Assembly (NCBI GenBank): GCA_910577945.1
Contig: CAJTNI010000025.1
Coordinates: forward strand, 1-26,615
Reading direction: 5' to 3'
Source of the DNA: an uncultured Christensenella sp.
GTDB lineage: Bacteria; Bacillota; Clostridia; Christensenellales; Pumilibacteraceae
Length of the DNA: 26,615 nucleotides
The first letter of the stretch is position 1, and the number at the start of each line of letters is the position of its first letter. The translations under genes and the position numbers were made by a program. Shown here piece after piece: positions 6,899 through 14,694 of this stretch. Below the pieces are notes generated by a model. It had not been told where the DNA came from and did not search any database. It saw only the letters and a list, made by a program, of their open reading frames with translations.

Positions 6899-7957
6899 AT
6901 GAACGTAACGCGATTGCAAGTAAGAGATTACCGCAACGCCGCCGCGCGCGATATTGAGCTTGTCGCGGGGCGTAATGCGTTTGTCGGCGCGAATGCGCGC
7001 GGCAAGACCAATCTTTTGGAAGCGGTGTATATCGCGGGCGTGGGTAAGTCGTTCCGAACGCCGCGCGACCGCGAAATGATTAAATCCGATTGCGCGCGCG
7101 CGTACGTGTGCGTTATCGCGCAAAAGGACGGCGCGACGGAGACGGTAAAAATCGTCATAGACAGGATAACCAATAAGCGCGTCGCCATAAACGACGTGCC
7201 TATAAGTCGCATGAGCGAGCTTATGGGCGTGTGTCCCGTCGTGCTGTTTTGCCCCGACGGCTTGAAAATAGTCAAGGACGCACCCGCCGACCGCAGGCGG
7301 TTTATGGACATTGCGCTGTGTCAGGTGTCGCGCGCGTACTTTTCGGCGCTGTCGCAGTACGACAAGATTTTGCAAAACCGCAATCGCTTGTTAAAGAGCG
7401 GCGGCGCGAACGACAACACGCTCGCGCCGTGGGACGAGTTGCTCGCCGACATGGGCGCGAAAATCGTCAAGAGTCGGCGCGGGTACGTTAAAAGGCTGGA
7501 AACGCTCGCCGCGGACAAGCACGCGTTTTTGACGGGCGGCAAGGAGCGGTTGGGCTTGGAGTACGAGGGCGCGGACGGCGAGGGCGTGGACGATATAAAG
7601 CGCGCGCTGCTCGGCAAGCTTGCCGCCGACCGCGAATCGGATTTGCGGCTCAAATATACGCACAGCGGACCGCACAAGGACGATATCAAAATAGCGGTGG
7701 ACGGCGTGGACGTGCGCGCGTACGGCTCGCAGGGACAGCAGCGCACGGTCGCGCTCGCAATGAAGTTGGCGGAAACGGCTTTGCTTACCGACGCGCTCGG
7801 CACAAGCCCCGTGCTGCTTTTGGACGACGTGTTCAGCGAGCTGGACGGGTCGCGCCGCGAACGCTTGCTCGCCGCGCTCGACGGGTTTCAGTCGATAGTA
7901 ACCGCCACCGACCGCGATTCGTTCGACGGGTTCGACGTGAACATAATAGATATTTGA
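6899..7957 (+). CDS. recF: DNA replication and repair protein RecF
   Basis: RecF is an SMC-like ATPase that, with RecO and RecR, loads RecA at single-strand gaps. The 352-residue product is close to family length. Walker A GANARGKT is at 30-37 with the family continuation NLLEAVYIAG. The C-terminal half has the signature region YGSQGQQRTVALAMKLAE, followed by Walker B and D-loop LLLDDVFSELD. The start at 6899 gives the standard MNVTRLQVRDYRN beginning; an earlier in-frame start would overlap the MBL gene by 65 bp. It is 7 bp after the MBL stop and last in the pdxT operon. recF commonly sits beside dnaA/dnaN, so this location is unusual. A strong terminator follows. Confidence 0.96.
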   Translation: MNVTRLQVRDYRNAAARDIELVAGRNAFVGANARGKTNLLEAVYIAGVGKSFRTPRDREMIKSDCARAYVCVIAQKDGATETVKIVIDRITNKRVAINDVPISRMSELMGVCPVVLFCPDGLKIVKDAPADRRRFMDIALCQVSRAYFSALSQYDKILQNRNRLLKSGGANDNTLAPWDELLADMGAKIVKSRRGYVKRLETLAADKHAFLTGGKERLGLEYEGADGEGVDDIKRALLGKLAADRESDLRLKYTHSGPHKDDIKIAVDGVDVRAYGSQGQQRTVALAMKLAETALLTDALGTSPVLLLDDVFSELDGSRRERLLAALDGFQSIVTATDRDSFDGFDVNIIDI

Positions 7958-7962
7958 TTATC

Positions 7963-7977
7963 GGCAATGCGTAATTG
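7963..7977. repeat. Fragment of the AT-rich inverted repeat
   Basis: GGCAATGCGTAATTG matches the inverted right arm of the element at 3882-4014 except that one internal 7-bp GCGTAAT step is missing. It lies just after the recF stop codon and looks like a remnant or a solo arm. Confidence 0.45.
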
Positions 7978-8007
7978 TGATGCGAGCGAATAATTATTTG
8001 CAATATA

Positions 8008-8033
8008 AAAGCGGCGAAATTTTTCGCCGCTTT
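8008..8033. terminator. Bidirectional terminator between recF and a convergent gene
   Basis: AAAGCGGCGAAA (8008-8019) pairs perfectly with TTTCGCCGCTTT (8022-8033), with T-rich sequence on both exits. It serves recF on the plus strand and the small basic protein gene on the minus strand, which converge here. Confidence 0.88.
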
Positions 8034-8052
8034 GTCTTATAAAGCGTAGTCG

Positions 8053-8364
8053 TCAGCTTTTATTCGCGTCGCAGGTGTCGTCCGACGGGTCAATCATTTC
8101 GTACCCGGGATTGGTCGGGCGGGTGCGCTTGCTCGCGGGCTTTTGTGCGGCGTTGCGCTTGCACGTGCAATCGGACGACGCGCGGCGTTTCGCGCATGCG
8201 CGCTTGGTCGCAGGCGCGACGCGCTTTTTCACGGGCTTATCGGGGAACGTCTCTTTTTCGACGACCTCTTCCGCGCCCAGCTCGCTGTCCGTGCGCGCCT
8301 TGCGTTTTTGGGCGGCGTCGCGCCTTTTGCCTAAAACGGCTTTTATCTTTTCTTTGATTTTCAT
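8053..8364 (-). CDS. Small lysine/arginine-rich hypothetical protein
   Basis: A 103-residue, strongly basic protein that I do not recognise. It begins MKIKEKIKAVLGKRRDAAQK, has an acidic patch (SELGAEEVVEKE, about residues 26-37), then Lys/Arg/Ala-rich sequence, a SDCTCKRN motif and a C-terminal acidic tail with one further Cys. It appears mostly disordered, with no membrane segment. The start at 8364 is supported by GAGGTG (8371-8376). The frame stays open upstream through the 60-bp repeat array, but that extension only reflects the repeat period. It converges on recF at a shared terminator. A nucleic-acid-binding role would fit the composition but is speculation. Confidence 0.65.
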   Translation of the reverse strand: MKIKEKIKAVLGKRRDAAQKRKARTDSELGAEEVVEKETFPDKPVKKRVAPATKRACAKRRASSDCTCKRNAAQKPASKRTRPTNPGYEMIDPSDDTCDANKS

Positions 8365-8431
8365 AGCTATCACCTCGTACTTAGTATCGGCGCGGACGAA
8401 ATTTTTATGCGCGCGTTTATACGCGACACGC

Positions 8432-8618
8432 CGCGCGTAGTATATCGTACGGTAACAATAATGCGTATGTACACAGCCTATGGCGACACGCGGCGCGTAG
8501 TATATCGGACGGTAACGATAATGCGTATGTACACAGCCTATGGCGACGCGCGGCGCGTAGTATATCAGACGGTAACGATAATGCGTATGTATACCGTCTT
8601 TGGCGACACGCGGCGCGC
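8432..8618. repeat. 60-bp tandem repeat array 2 (three units)
   Basis: Three 60-bp units start with CGCGCGTAGTATAT and contain GGTAACRATAATGCGTATGTA and CTATGGCGACACGCGG. They are clearly related to array 1 at 2573-2760: same period, same order of motifs, with scattered differences. Units within this array resemble each other more than they resemble array 1. It lies between the divergent small basic protein gene and the ABC transporter, directly upstream of the latter's promoter. Confidence 0.92.
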
Positions 8619-8644
8619 GGAGTTGCAAGCGTGCGCGTATTCCC

Positions 8645-8673
8645 TTTACAAACCGAATAAAACGGTGTATAAT
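8645..8673 (+). promoter_or_regulatory. Sigma-A promoter of the ABC transporter gene
   Basis: TTTACA (8645-8650) and a perfect TATAAT (8668-8673) are separated by exactly 17 bp. Transcription should start at about 8680, leaving a leader of about 97 nt that opens with the stem at 8681-8748. Confidence 0.8.
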
Positions 8674-8680
8674 ATATAGT

Positions 8681-8748
8681 CACGGTTTACAATGGCGATT
8701 GCGCGCGAGGCGACGCTCCGCAGCGCGACTGCCGCGCCGTAAGCCGTG
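8681..8748 (+). promoter_or_regulatory. Structured 5' leader of the ABC transporter mRNA
   Basis: CACGGTTTAC (8681-8690) pairs with GTAAGCCGTG (8739-8748) over 10 bp with one G-U pair. Inside, GGC (8695-8697) can pair with GCC (8731-8733), CGCGC (8702-8706) with GCGCG (8723-8727), and GAG (8707-8709) with CTC (8716-8718), giving one long nested stem. It begins at the predicted start of transcription and ends about 20 nt before the AAGGTG ribosome site. It matches no riboswitch class I know, and GC-rich DNA can give chance pairing. Confidence 0.5.
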
Positions 8749-8776
8749 CGAACGCGCGACGCGTTCAAGGTGAATT

Positions 8777-11344
8777 ATGCTCGAACTGAAAAATATCACA
8801 AAGGAATATGCTGTCGGCAACGACAAGGTGAAGGCGCTCGGCGGCGTGACGCTGGGGTTTCGCGAGAGCGGGCTTATATCCATTCTCGGTCAATCGGGCT
8901 GCGGGAAAACCACGCTGCTCAATATCGTCGGCGGGCTGGACCGCTATACCGACGGCGACCTGATTATCGACGGGCGCTCGACGCGGTTTTTCAAGGCGGC
9001 GGATTGGGACGCGTACCGCAACCGCAAAATCGGGTTCGTGTTTCAGTCGTACAACCTCATTCCGCACTTGACGGTGCTCGGCAACGTCGAGCTGGCGCTC
9101 ACGCTGTCGGGCGTGAAAAAGTCCGAGCGCCGCGCGCGCGCAATCGAGGCGTTGACCAAGGTCGGGCTGGGCAATGAAATTAAAAAGCGCCCCAACCAAA
9201 TGTCGGGCGGACAAATGCAGCGCGTGGCGATAGCGCGCGCGCTCGTCAACAATCCCGAAATAATCCTCGCCGACGAACCGACGGGCGCGCTCGATAGCAA
9301 TACGAGCGTGCAGGTCATGGAGCTGCTCAAAGAGATAGCGTGCGAGCGGCTCGTAATCATGGTTACGCATAACGGCGACCTCGCCGAAAAGTATTCCACG
9401 CGCATTATTTCCATGCTCGACGGCACGGTCGTCAGCGACACCGCGCCCGTGGAAATATCTGACTCCGCCGCGCCCGATAGCGACGGGGCGACGAACGGCT
9501 GCGAGCAAGCCGAGGATAAGCCGCATGACGCCAAGGCGGCAAAGCTCGCCGCCAAGCAAAAGCAAAAGGCGCATAAGCGCGAGCAAAAGGCTATAACCAA
9601 ATCCAACCGCGCGGCGATGAAGCGCACGTCGATGAGCTTTTTTACGGCGTTCGGGCTGTCGGCGCGCAACCTCGTCACCAAAAAGGGCAGGACGATTGCC
9701 ACGGCGATTGCCGGGTCTATCGGCATAATAGGCGTGGCGCTGGTGCTCGCGCTGTCCAACGGGTTCAACGCGTACATAGCCGATTTGCAAACTTCCATGC
9801 TCGCGAGCTATCCCGTTACCGTCTCGCAAACGACCGTCGATTTGGACACGACCATATCCAATATGGAAAACGGCGGCGCCAAGCTCGAACAGTTCCCCGA
9901 CGGCAACAAGCTGATTATAAATATCGACAAGGGCATGATGACCTATCACTACAACCGCATTACGCCCGAGTATCTCGAATATTTGGAAAACATGCCCGAG
10001 GGCTATGCCGTCGATATCCTGCGCGACTATTCGCAAAACAAGGTGGTGTTGAGCGACAACGACGGCAGCGTCAAGCGCATTACCATAGGCGCGAACAGCA
10101 TGTTCGGCATGGGCACGTCCAACTTTACGCAGCTGCTTAACAATTCCGATTACGTAAAATCGCAGTACGATTATTGGGGCAAGTACCCGACGGAGTACGA
10201 CGAAATCGCCATGGTCGTCGGCAACGACAACTCGGTCAATCGCAGCACGCTCAACGCCGTCGGGCTCAAAGTGCCCGAGGATTTGGACAACGCGACGTTC
10301 GACGACCTAATCGGGCAAGAGCTCAGGCTTGTTACAAACGATAATTGGTTCACGCTCAACGAAAGCAGCGGCGTGTATCAGAGCTTTAACGAAAATTCGA
10401 CGCAGGACGAATGGCGGCGCGTGTTCGACGCCGACGGCAATATCACGTTGAAGGTGGTGGGCGTAATGCGCATAAAGGAAAGCGCGGCGCTCGCGCTGTA
10501 CTCGTCGGGGCTGGTGTACACGCCCGCGCTCAACGGAAAGCTCATCGAGGACGGAAAGACCAGCGCTGTCGGCAAAGCGCAGGCGGCGAGCCGAGAGAGG
10601 TGCGTCACCGACGCGTTCGTGCTCGGCACGGGTCAGCAGTCTATGCAGACGGCGGGGCTGCCGTTCTCGTCGTTGGCGCGCATATTCAACATGGCGGCGC
10701 AGTCGGTGGGGCTTACCGTTACGGCGGACGACCTGTACTTGGGCGCGCTGCAATCGGTGGGCGCGAGCGATATTCCCACGACGCTCAATTTTTACCCCGT
10801 AAGCTTCGAGCGCAAGACGGGCATGCTCGATTATCTGAATAAGTACAACGCCGACAAGCCGTCCGAGTACAAGATTTTGCCGCTCGACGCGGCGGCGGTC
10901 GTGACCGATTCGATTAGCGAAATGATTGACATAATTTCGTACGTGCTGATTGCGTTCGCGGCGATATCGCTCGTCGTGTCGTCGGTCATGATTAGCATTA
11001 TCACGTACGCGTCGGTTGTGGAGCGCACCAAGGAAATCGGCGTGCTGCGCGCCGTCGGCGCGAGAAAGGTGGATATCATGCGCGTGTTCAACGCCGAAAC
11101 CATGATTATCGGGTTTGTGGCGGGCGTTATCGGCGTGCTCGTCACTTTTATCCTGTCGTTCCCGCTCAGCGCTCTGTTCATAAGCATTTCCGAAGGCATG
11201 GTAAAAACAAGCCTCGTAATGCTCGCCTGGTGGCACGCGCTGCTGCTGATAGCTATAAGCGTGCTGCTCACCTTTATAGCGGGTATGCTGCCGAGTATGA
11301 GCGCGGCGAAGCGGGACCCTGTCGTCGCTCTCCGTTCCGATTGA
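8777..11344 (+). CDS. ABC transporter, fused ATPase and FtsX/MacB-type permease
   Basis: An 855-residue single-polypeptide transporter of the MacB/LolD type. These proteins use ATP in the cytoplasm to drive extracytoplasmic conformational work, such as peptide or lipid export or resistance. The ATPase domain (1 to about 225) has Walker A GQSGCGKT (38-45), Q-loop Q90, signature MSGGQMQR (142-149), Walker B ILADEP (163-168) and H-loop H198. A Lys/Ala-rich linker (about 226-285) follows. The first membrane helix is at about 306-328 and a large external domain at about 330-700. Three C-terminal helices include the FtsX-type ERTKEIGVLRAVGA motif, and the chain ends DPVVALRSD. AAGGTG (8767-8772) precedes the ATG. 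No separate ATPase or permease gene is adjacent. The substrate is unknown. Its stop codon lies inside palindromic repeat copy B. Confidence 0.93.
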   Translation: MLELKNITKEYAVGNDKVKALGGVTLGFRESGLISILGQSGCGKTTLLNIVGGLDRYTDGDLIIDGRSTRFFKAADWDAYRNRKIGFVFQSYNLIPHLTVLGNVELALTLSGVKKSERRARAIEALTKVGLGNEIKKRPNQMSGGQMQRVAIARALVNNPEIILADEPTGALDSNTSVQVMELLKEIACERLVIMVTHNGDLAEKYSTRIISMLDGTVVSDTAPVEISDSAAPDSDGATNGCEQAEDKPHDAKAAKLAAKQKQKAHKREQKAITKSNRAAMKRTSMSFFTAFGLSARNLVTKKGRTIATAIAGSIGIIGVALVLALSNGFNAYIADLQTSMLASYPVTVSQTTVDLDTTISNMENGGAKLEQFPDGNKLIINIDKGMMTYHYNRITPEYLEYLENMPEGYAVDILRDYSQNKVVLSDNDGSVKRITIGANSMFGMGTSNFTQLLNNSDYVKSQYDYWGKYPTEYDEIAMVVGNDNSVNRSTLNAVGLKVPEDLDNATFDDLIGQELRLVTNDNWFTLNESSGVYQSFNENSTQDEWRRVFDADGNITLKVVGVMRIKESAALALYSSGLVYTPALNGKLIEDGKTSAVGKAQAASRERCVTDAFVLGTGQQSMQTAGLPFSSLARIFNMAAQSVGLTVTADDLYLGALQSVGASDIPTTLNFYPVSFERKTGMLDYLNKYNADKPSEYKILPLDAAAVVTDSISEMIDIISYVLIAFAAISLVVSSVMISIITYASVVERTKEIGVLRAVGARKVDIMRVFNAETMIIGFVAGVIGVLVTFILSFPLSALFISISEGMVKTSLVMLAWWHALLLIAISVLLTFIAGMLPSMSAAKRDPVVALRSD

Positions 11345-11464
11345 GCGCGTATCCGCGTCGCAATACGGACTGCGTGCTCCTCGGCGCTCGGTCATGTAGG
11401 TGGTTCTACACTCCCGTCGCGCCTCGTCGCCAGCTGCCCGTATTGCTCGCGTCTCCGCGCTCAA
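11341..11464. repeat. 124-bp palindromic repeat, copy B
   Basis: It has the same architecture as copy A at 3754-3878: outer ends TTGAGCGCG (11341-11349) and CGCGCTCAA (11456-11464), a second stem GCAATACGG/CCGTATTGC, and a central CTCGGTCATGTAG-GTGGTT-CTACA hairpin. The outer left repeat contains the TGA stop codon of the ABC transporter. Stem sequences differ from copy A while pairing is kept. Confidence 0.85.
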
Positions 11465-11495
11465 TACAGCGCTGACGGGTACGCTCTTATCGTTG

Positions 11496-11519
11496 GCTCG
11501 CGTCTACGCGTTCAATACA
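11496..11519 (+). repeat. Partial copy of the palindromic repeat right end
   Basis: GCTCGCGTCTACGCGTTCAA plus TACA matches 11445-11468 with two differences in 24 nt. Only the right end is recognisable, so it is a truncated or solo copy next to the complete one. Confidence 0.6.
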
Positions 11520-11522
11520 ATG

Positions 11523-11707
11523 ACGGGCAAACGGTGTGCGCTATATTAAAGACAGTACGGTTTATATCCCGTCACCCCGAGCGTAGTCGAGGGGTCTTAG
11601 TGACCCGACGCATAGCCGATTACGGTATTTACGGGTAAACAGTGCGCTATATCAAAGACGGGAAGATTTCTCGACTGCGTTCGTTGCGCTCACTCCGCTC
11701 GAAATGA
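11523..11707. repeat. Composite of direct repeats and head-to-head inverted boxes
   Basis: Two direct repeats (11523-11553 and 11631-11659, both ACGGG(C/T)AAAC...GTGCGCTATAT(T/C)AAAGAC) each precede a box. Box 1 is GTCACCCCGAGCGTAGTCGA followed by GGGGTCTTAG (11571-11600). Box 2 is the same family inverted (11663-11707; reversed it begins GTCATTTCGAGCGGAG and ends GTCGAGAAATCT). This box family is known to me as a dispersed repeat in many bacteria. The rest of 11465-11932 holds small hairpins (11730-11742, 11776-11788) and no gene. Confidence 0.65.
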
Positions 11708-11845
11708 CGTTGTATAGGCTTAGCTATTCGGGCGTAACGCCCAACTATCGACAAAGTCCACGTCCGTCGCACGCGCAGCCTTCGGCTGTCGAACCGACGC
11801 ATAGCGGAAACCGTAACCCGTCTGCAAAGTCGCCGCGTATAAGCG

Positions 11846-11920
11846 TTCGGCTTGCCCCTAACTGAATTATAAGAGAAACGAGTAATTCACAAGCGTTCTT
11901 GCTCATTCTCATTTCTTATC
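11846..11920 (+). promoter_or_regulatory. Weak promoter candidate and imperfect stem-loop upstream of metG
   Basis: TTCGGC (11846-11851) and TATAAG (11868-11873) are spaced by 16 bp. AAGAGAAACGAG (about 11871-11882) can pair imperfectly with CTCATTTCTT (about 11909-11918) just before the AAGGAG site. There is no T-box specifier/antiterminator motif (TGGNACCGCG) and no SAM riboswitch pattern that I can recognise. Confidence 0.3.
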
Positions 11921-11932
11921 AAGGAGTTCCTT

Positions 11933-13930
11933 ATGTCTGCCAAAACCAAAAAGCCTTATTACGTTACCACGCCCATATACTATGCGAGCGGCAGCCTGCA
12001 TATAGGGCATTGCTATACGACCGTATGCTGCGACGCGCTCGCGCGCTTTAAGCGCATGGACGGCTACGACGTGTACTATTTGACGGGCACGGACGAGCAC
12101 GGACAAAAGGTGCAGCGTGCGGCGGCGGAGCGCGGCACGTCGCCCAAGGCGTTTGTGGACGGGCTTGCCGAGCGCATTCAAGCGCTGTGGACGCGCATGG
12201 ATATCAGCAACGACGGGTTTATCCGCACGACCGACCCCGACCACGAAAAGGCGGTCGCCGAGCTGTTTACCAAGCTGTATGAAAAGGGCGATATTTACAA
12301 ATCCGAATATTCGGGCAAGTATTGCGAGCCGTGCGAATCGTTCTGGACGGAGAGCCAGCTGGTGGACGGCAAGTGCCCCGACTGCGGGCGCGAGGTGCGC
12401 GATTCCAAAGAGGAATGCTATTTCTTCCGTTTGAGCAAGTATGCCGACCGCATAAAAAAGCTGCTCACAGAGACCGATTTTTTGCAGCCCGATTCGCGCG
12501 TCAAGGAAATGGTAAACAACTTTATCGACAAGGGGTTGAGCGACCTCGCGGTCACGCGCACGTCGTTCGATTGGGGTATAAAAGTTCCGTTCGACCCCAA
12601 GCACGTGATATACGTGTGGATTGACGCGCTGCCCAACTATATAACCGCGCTCGGCTACGGCGGCAAAAAATCGGGAAAATTCAAAAAGTATTGGCCGTGC
12701 GATATGCACGTAATGGCTAAGGAAATCGTGCGTTTCCATTCTATCGTGTGGCCCGCCATACTCATGGCGCTCGACCTGCCGCTGCCAAAGCGCGTGTACG
12801 GGCACGGCTGGATTATGTTCGGCGGCGACAAGATGAGTAAGTCCAAGGGCAACGTGGTAGACCCGTTCGTGCTCACCGACAGGTACGGCGTGGACGCGCT
12901 CAGATATTACTTGCTGTCCTCCGTGCCGTTCGGCGACGACAGCAACTACACAAGCGAGCTTTTGCTGTCCGCAATCAACAACAATCTCGTCAACGACCTC
13001 GGCAACCTTGTGCGGCGCACGCTCGCCATGAGCCGTCAGTATTTCGACGGGCGCGTCGAGTGCGGCGCGCTCAACGACGGCGATAGAGAGTTTGCGGCGG
13101 CAATCGACGCGCTGCTGCCCGCAGTGCGCGAAGATATGGACAAGCCGCTGCTCGGCAAGGCGCTGGAAAAGATTTTCGGCGTAATCGGCATGGCTAACAA
13201 ATATATAGATATCAACAAGCCGTGGGAGCTCAATAAGACGGGCGACAAGGACAGACTGCGCACCGTCATATACTGCTTGGTCGAGGCGATACGCGTGTGC
13301 GCAAACCTCTTACTGCCGTTCATAACCAAGTATCCGCGCCGCATATTCGAGGGCGGGCTGGGCTTGCCCGTGCCCGACGATTTTTCGGCGTGCAAATTCG
13401 ACGCGAACCGAAAATATTCCACGTCCGAAATCGAGCCGATACTCAATCGTTTGGACGTAAAAAAGGAGCTTGCCGAGCTTGCCGAAATCGCGGGCGACGC
13501 GGCAGACGCGTCCAAAAAGCAAGACGGCTACGGCAAAGCCGACAAAGCGAAAAAGCCCGACAAAGCGGGCAAGGCGAACGGCGCGGCAGACCCCGAAAAG
13601 GCGGGCGACGGCATGATTACAATCGACGAGTTTTTTAAGACCGAGCTTTGCGTAGTCGATATCGAGGAATGCGTCAAAGTGGAGAAATCGAACAAGCTGT
13701 TAAAGCTGACCGTGTTCGACGGCGCGCGCCGCCGCACGATTGTGTCGGGCATAGCCAACGCGTATGCGCCCGACGAGCTTGTCGGCACGAAAGCGACGCT
13801 TGTAGCCAATTTGAAGCCCGCCAAGCTGTGCGGAATAACCTCGGAGGGCATGCTGTTGTGCTCGGTCGGCGAGGACGGCGTGCCGCGGCTGGTGCGCCCG
13901 ACGGGCAAGGCGGGAGATAAAATATGCTGA
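11933..13930 (+). CDS. metG: Methionine-tRNA ligase
   Basis: MetRS charges tRNA-Met with methionine. The 665-residue enzyme has the class I HIGH motif at 23-26, the TGTDEHGQK active-site segment (51-59) and KMSKS at 300-304. A Cys4 zinc knuckle uses C131, C134, C148 and C151. An anticodon-binding helical domain follows to about 520, then a low-complexity Lys/Ala/Gly/Asp linker (about 521-560) and a C-terminal Trbp111/EMAP-type tRNA-binding domain (about 561-660). AAGGAG (11921-11926) lies 6 nt before the ATG. It is the first gene of the run to 18013, and its stop codon overlaps the tatD start by 7 nt. The disordered linker is longer and more repetitive than usual. Confidence 0.97.
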   Translation: MSAKTKKPYYVTTPIYYASGSLHIGHCYTTVCCDALARFKRMDGYDVYYLTGTDEHGQKVQRAAAERGTSPKAFVDGLAERIQALWTRMDISNDGFIRTTDPDHEKAVAELFTKLYEKGDIYKSEYSGKYCEPCESFWTESQLVDGKCPDCGREVRDSKEECYFFRLSKYADRIKKLLTETDFLQPDSRVKEMVNNFIDKGLSDLAVTRTSFDWGIKVPFDPKHVIYVWIDALPNYITALGYGGKKSGKFKKYWPCDMHVMAKEIVRFHSIVWPAILMALDLPLPKRVYGHGWIMFGGDKMSKSKGNVVDPFVLTDRYGVDALRYYLLSSVPFGDDSNYTSELLLSAINNNLVNDLGNLVRRTLAMSRQYFDGRVECGALNDGDREFAAAIDALLPAVREDMDKPLLGKALEKIFGVIGMANKYIDINKPWELNKTGDKDRLRTVIYCLVEAIRVCANLLLPFITKYPRRIFEGGLGLPVPDDFSACKFDANRKYSTSEIEPILNRLDVKKELAELAEIAGDAADASKKQDGYGKADKAKKPDKAGKANGAADPEKAGDGMITIDEFFKTELCVVDIEECVKVEKSNKLLKLTVFDGARRRTIVSGIANAYAPDELVGTKATLVANLKPAKLCGITSEGMLLCSVGEDGVPRLVRPTGKAGDKIC

Positions 13931-14694
13931 TTGACAGTCACGCGCACATTTACGACGAGCAATTTTTGCCGTTCGGCGGCGCGCAAAGCATAATAGATAG
14001 CATGTCCGACGACGGACTCGAATATATTATTTGCGTCGGGTGCGACGTGCCCACGTCGAAAGCGTGCGTCGAGCTTGCCGCGCGCAACGAGCGCATTTAC
14101 GCCACGGTGGGCGTGCACCCGTACGACGCGGCGACCGTCACGGCGGACAACCTCGGCGTACTGCGCGAGCTGGCTGCGCGCGAGAAGGTGGTGGCGATAG
14201 GCGAAATCGGCTTGGACTACCACCGTCCCGATTCGGATAGGGCGGGGCAGCTCCGCGCGACGGAGGCGCAGTACGAGCTTGCGCGCGAGCTCGGTTTGCC
14301 TACGGTGTATCACATACGCGACGGGTTCGGGGATTTTTGCGAGTTCGTGCGGACGCGCGAGTTCCCCGAGGGCGCGGTGCTGCACTGCTTTTCGGGCTCG
14401 GCGGAGCTTGCCGAGCTGTTCGTCAAAAAGGGGTTTTACATATCCTTTTCGGGCACGCTCACGTATCGCAACGCCGTCAATTTGGCGCGCGCGGCGGCGG
14501 CTGTGCCGCTCGACAGACTGCTTATCGAGACGGACAGCCCGTACCTTGCGCCCGCGAAAAAGTTAGGCGAAATCAACTACCCGAAAAACGTGGCGTACGT
14601 GTGCGAAAAGCTGGCGGCAATAAAGGGCGCGACGGCGGACGAGCTTGCGCGCGTCACGACGGAAAACGCCAAGCGCGTATTCGGTATTGCATGA
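13924..14694 (+). CDS. tatD: TatD-family metal-dependent hydrolase/DNase
   Basis: A 256-residue TIM-barrel hydrolase of the TatD family, members of which are metal-dependent nucleases. Metal ligands visible are H6 and H8 in DSHAHIYD, E94 in GEIGLDYH, H130, H154 in AVLHCFSG and D204 in ETDSPYLAP. Length and motif order are normal. The ATG overlaps metG (ATGCTGA), a classical coupled junction, and metG-tatD adjacency is common in Gram-positive bacteria. The last bases overlap the start of the radical SAM gene. Confidence 0.95.
   Translation: MLIDSHAHIYDEQFLPFGGAQSIIDSMSDDGLEYIICVGCDVPTSKACVELAARNERIYATVGVHPYDAATVTADNLGVLRELAAREKVVAIGEIGLDYHRPDSDRAGQLRATEAQYELARELGLPTVYHIRDGFGDFCEFVRTREFPEGAVLHCFSGSAELAELFVKKGFYISFSGTLTYRNAVNLARAAAAVPLDRLLIETDSPYLAPAKKLGEINYPKNVAYVCEKLAAIKGATADELARVTTENAKRVFGIA

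Noticed and set aside
11870..11932. T-box or SAM riboswitch upstream of metG
   Set aside because: No TGGNACCGCG antiterminator motif, specifier arrangement or S-box core is visible; only an imperfect stem is present.
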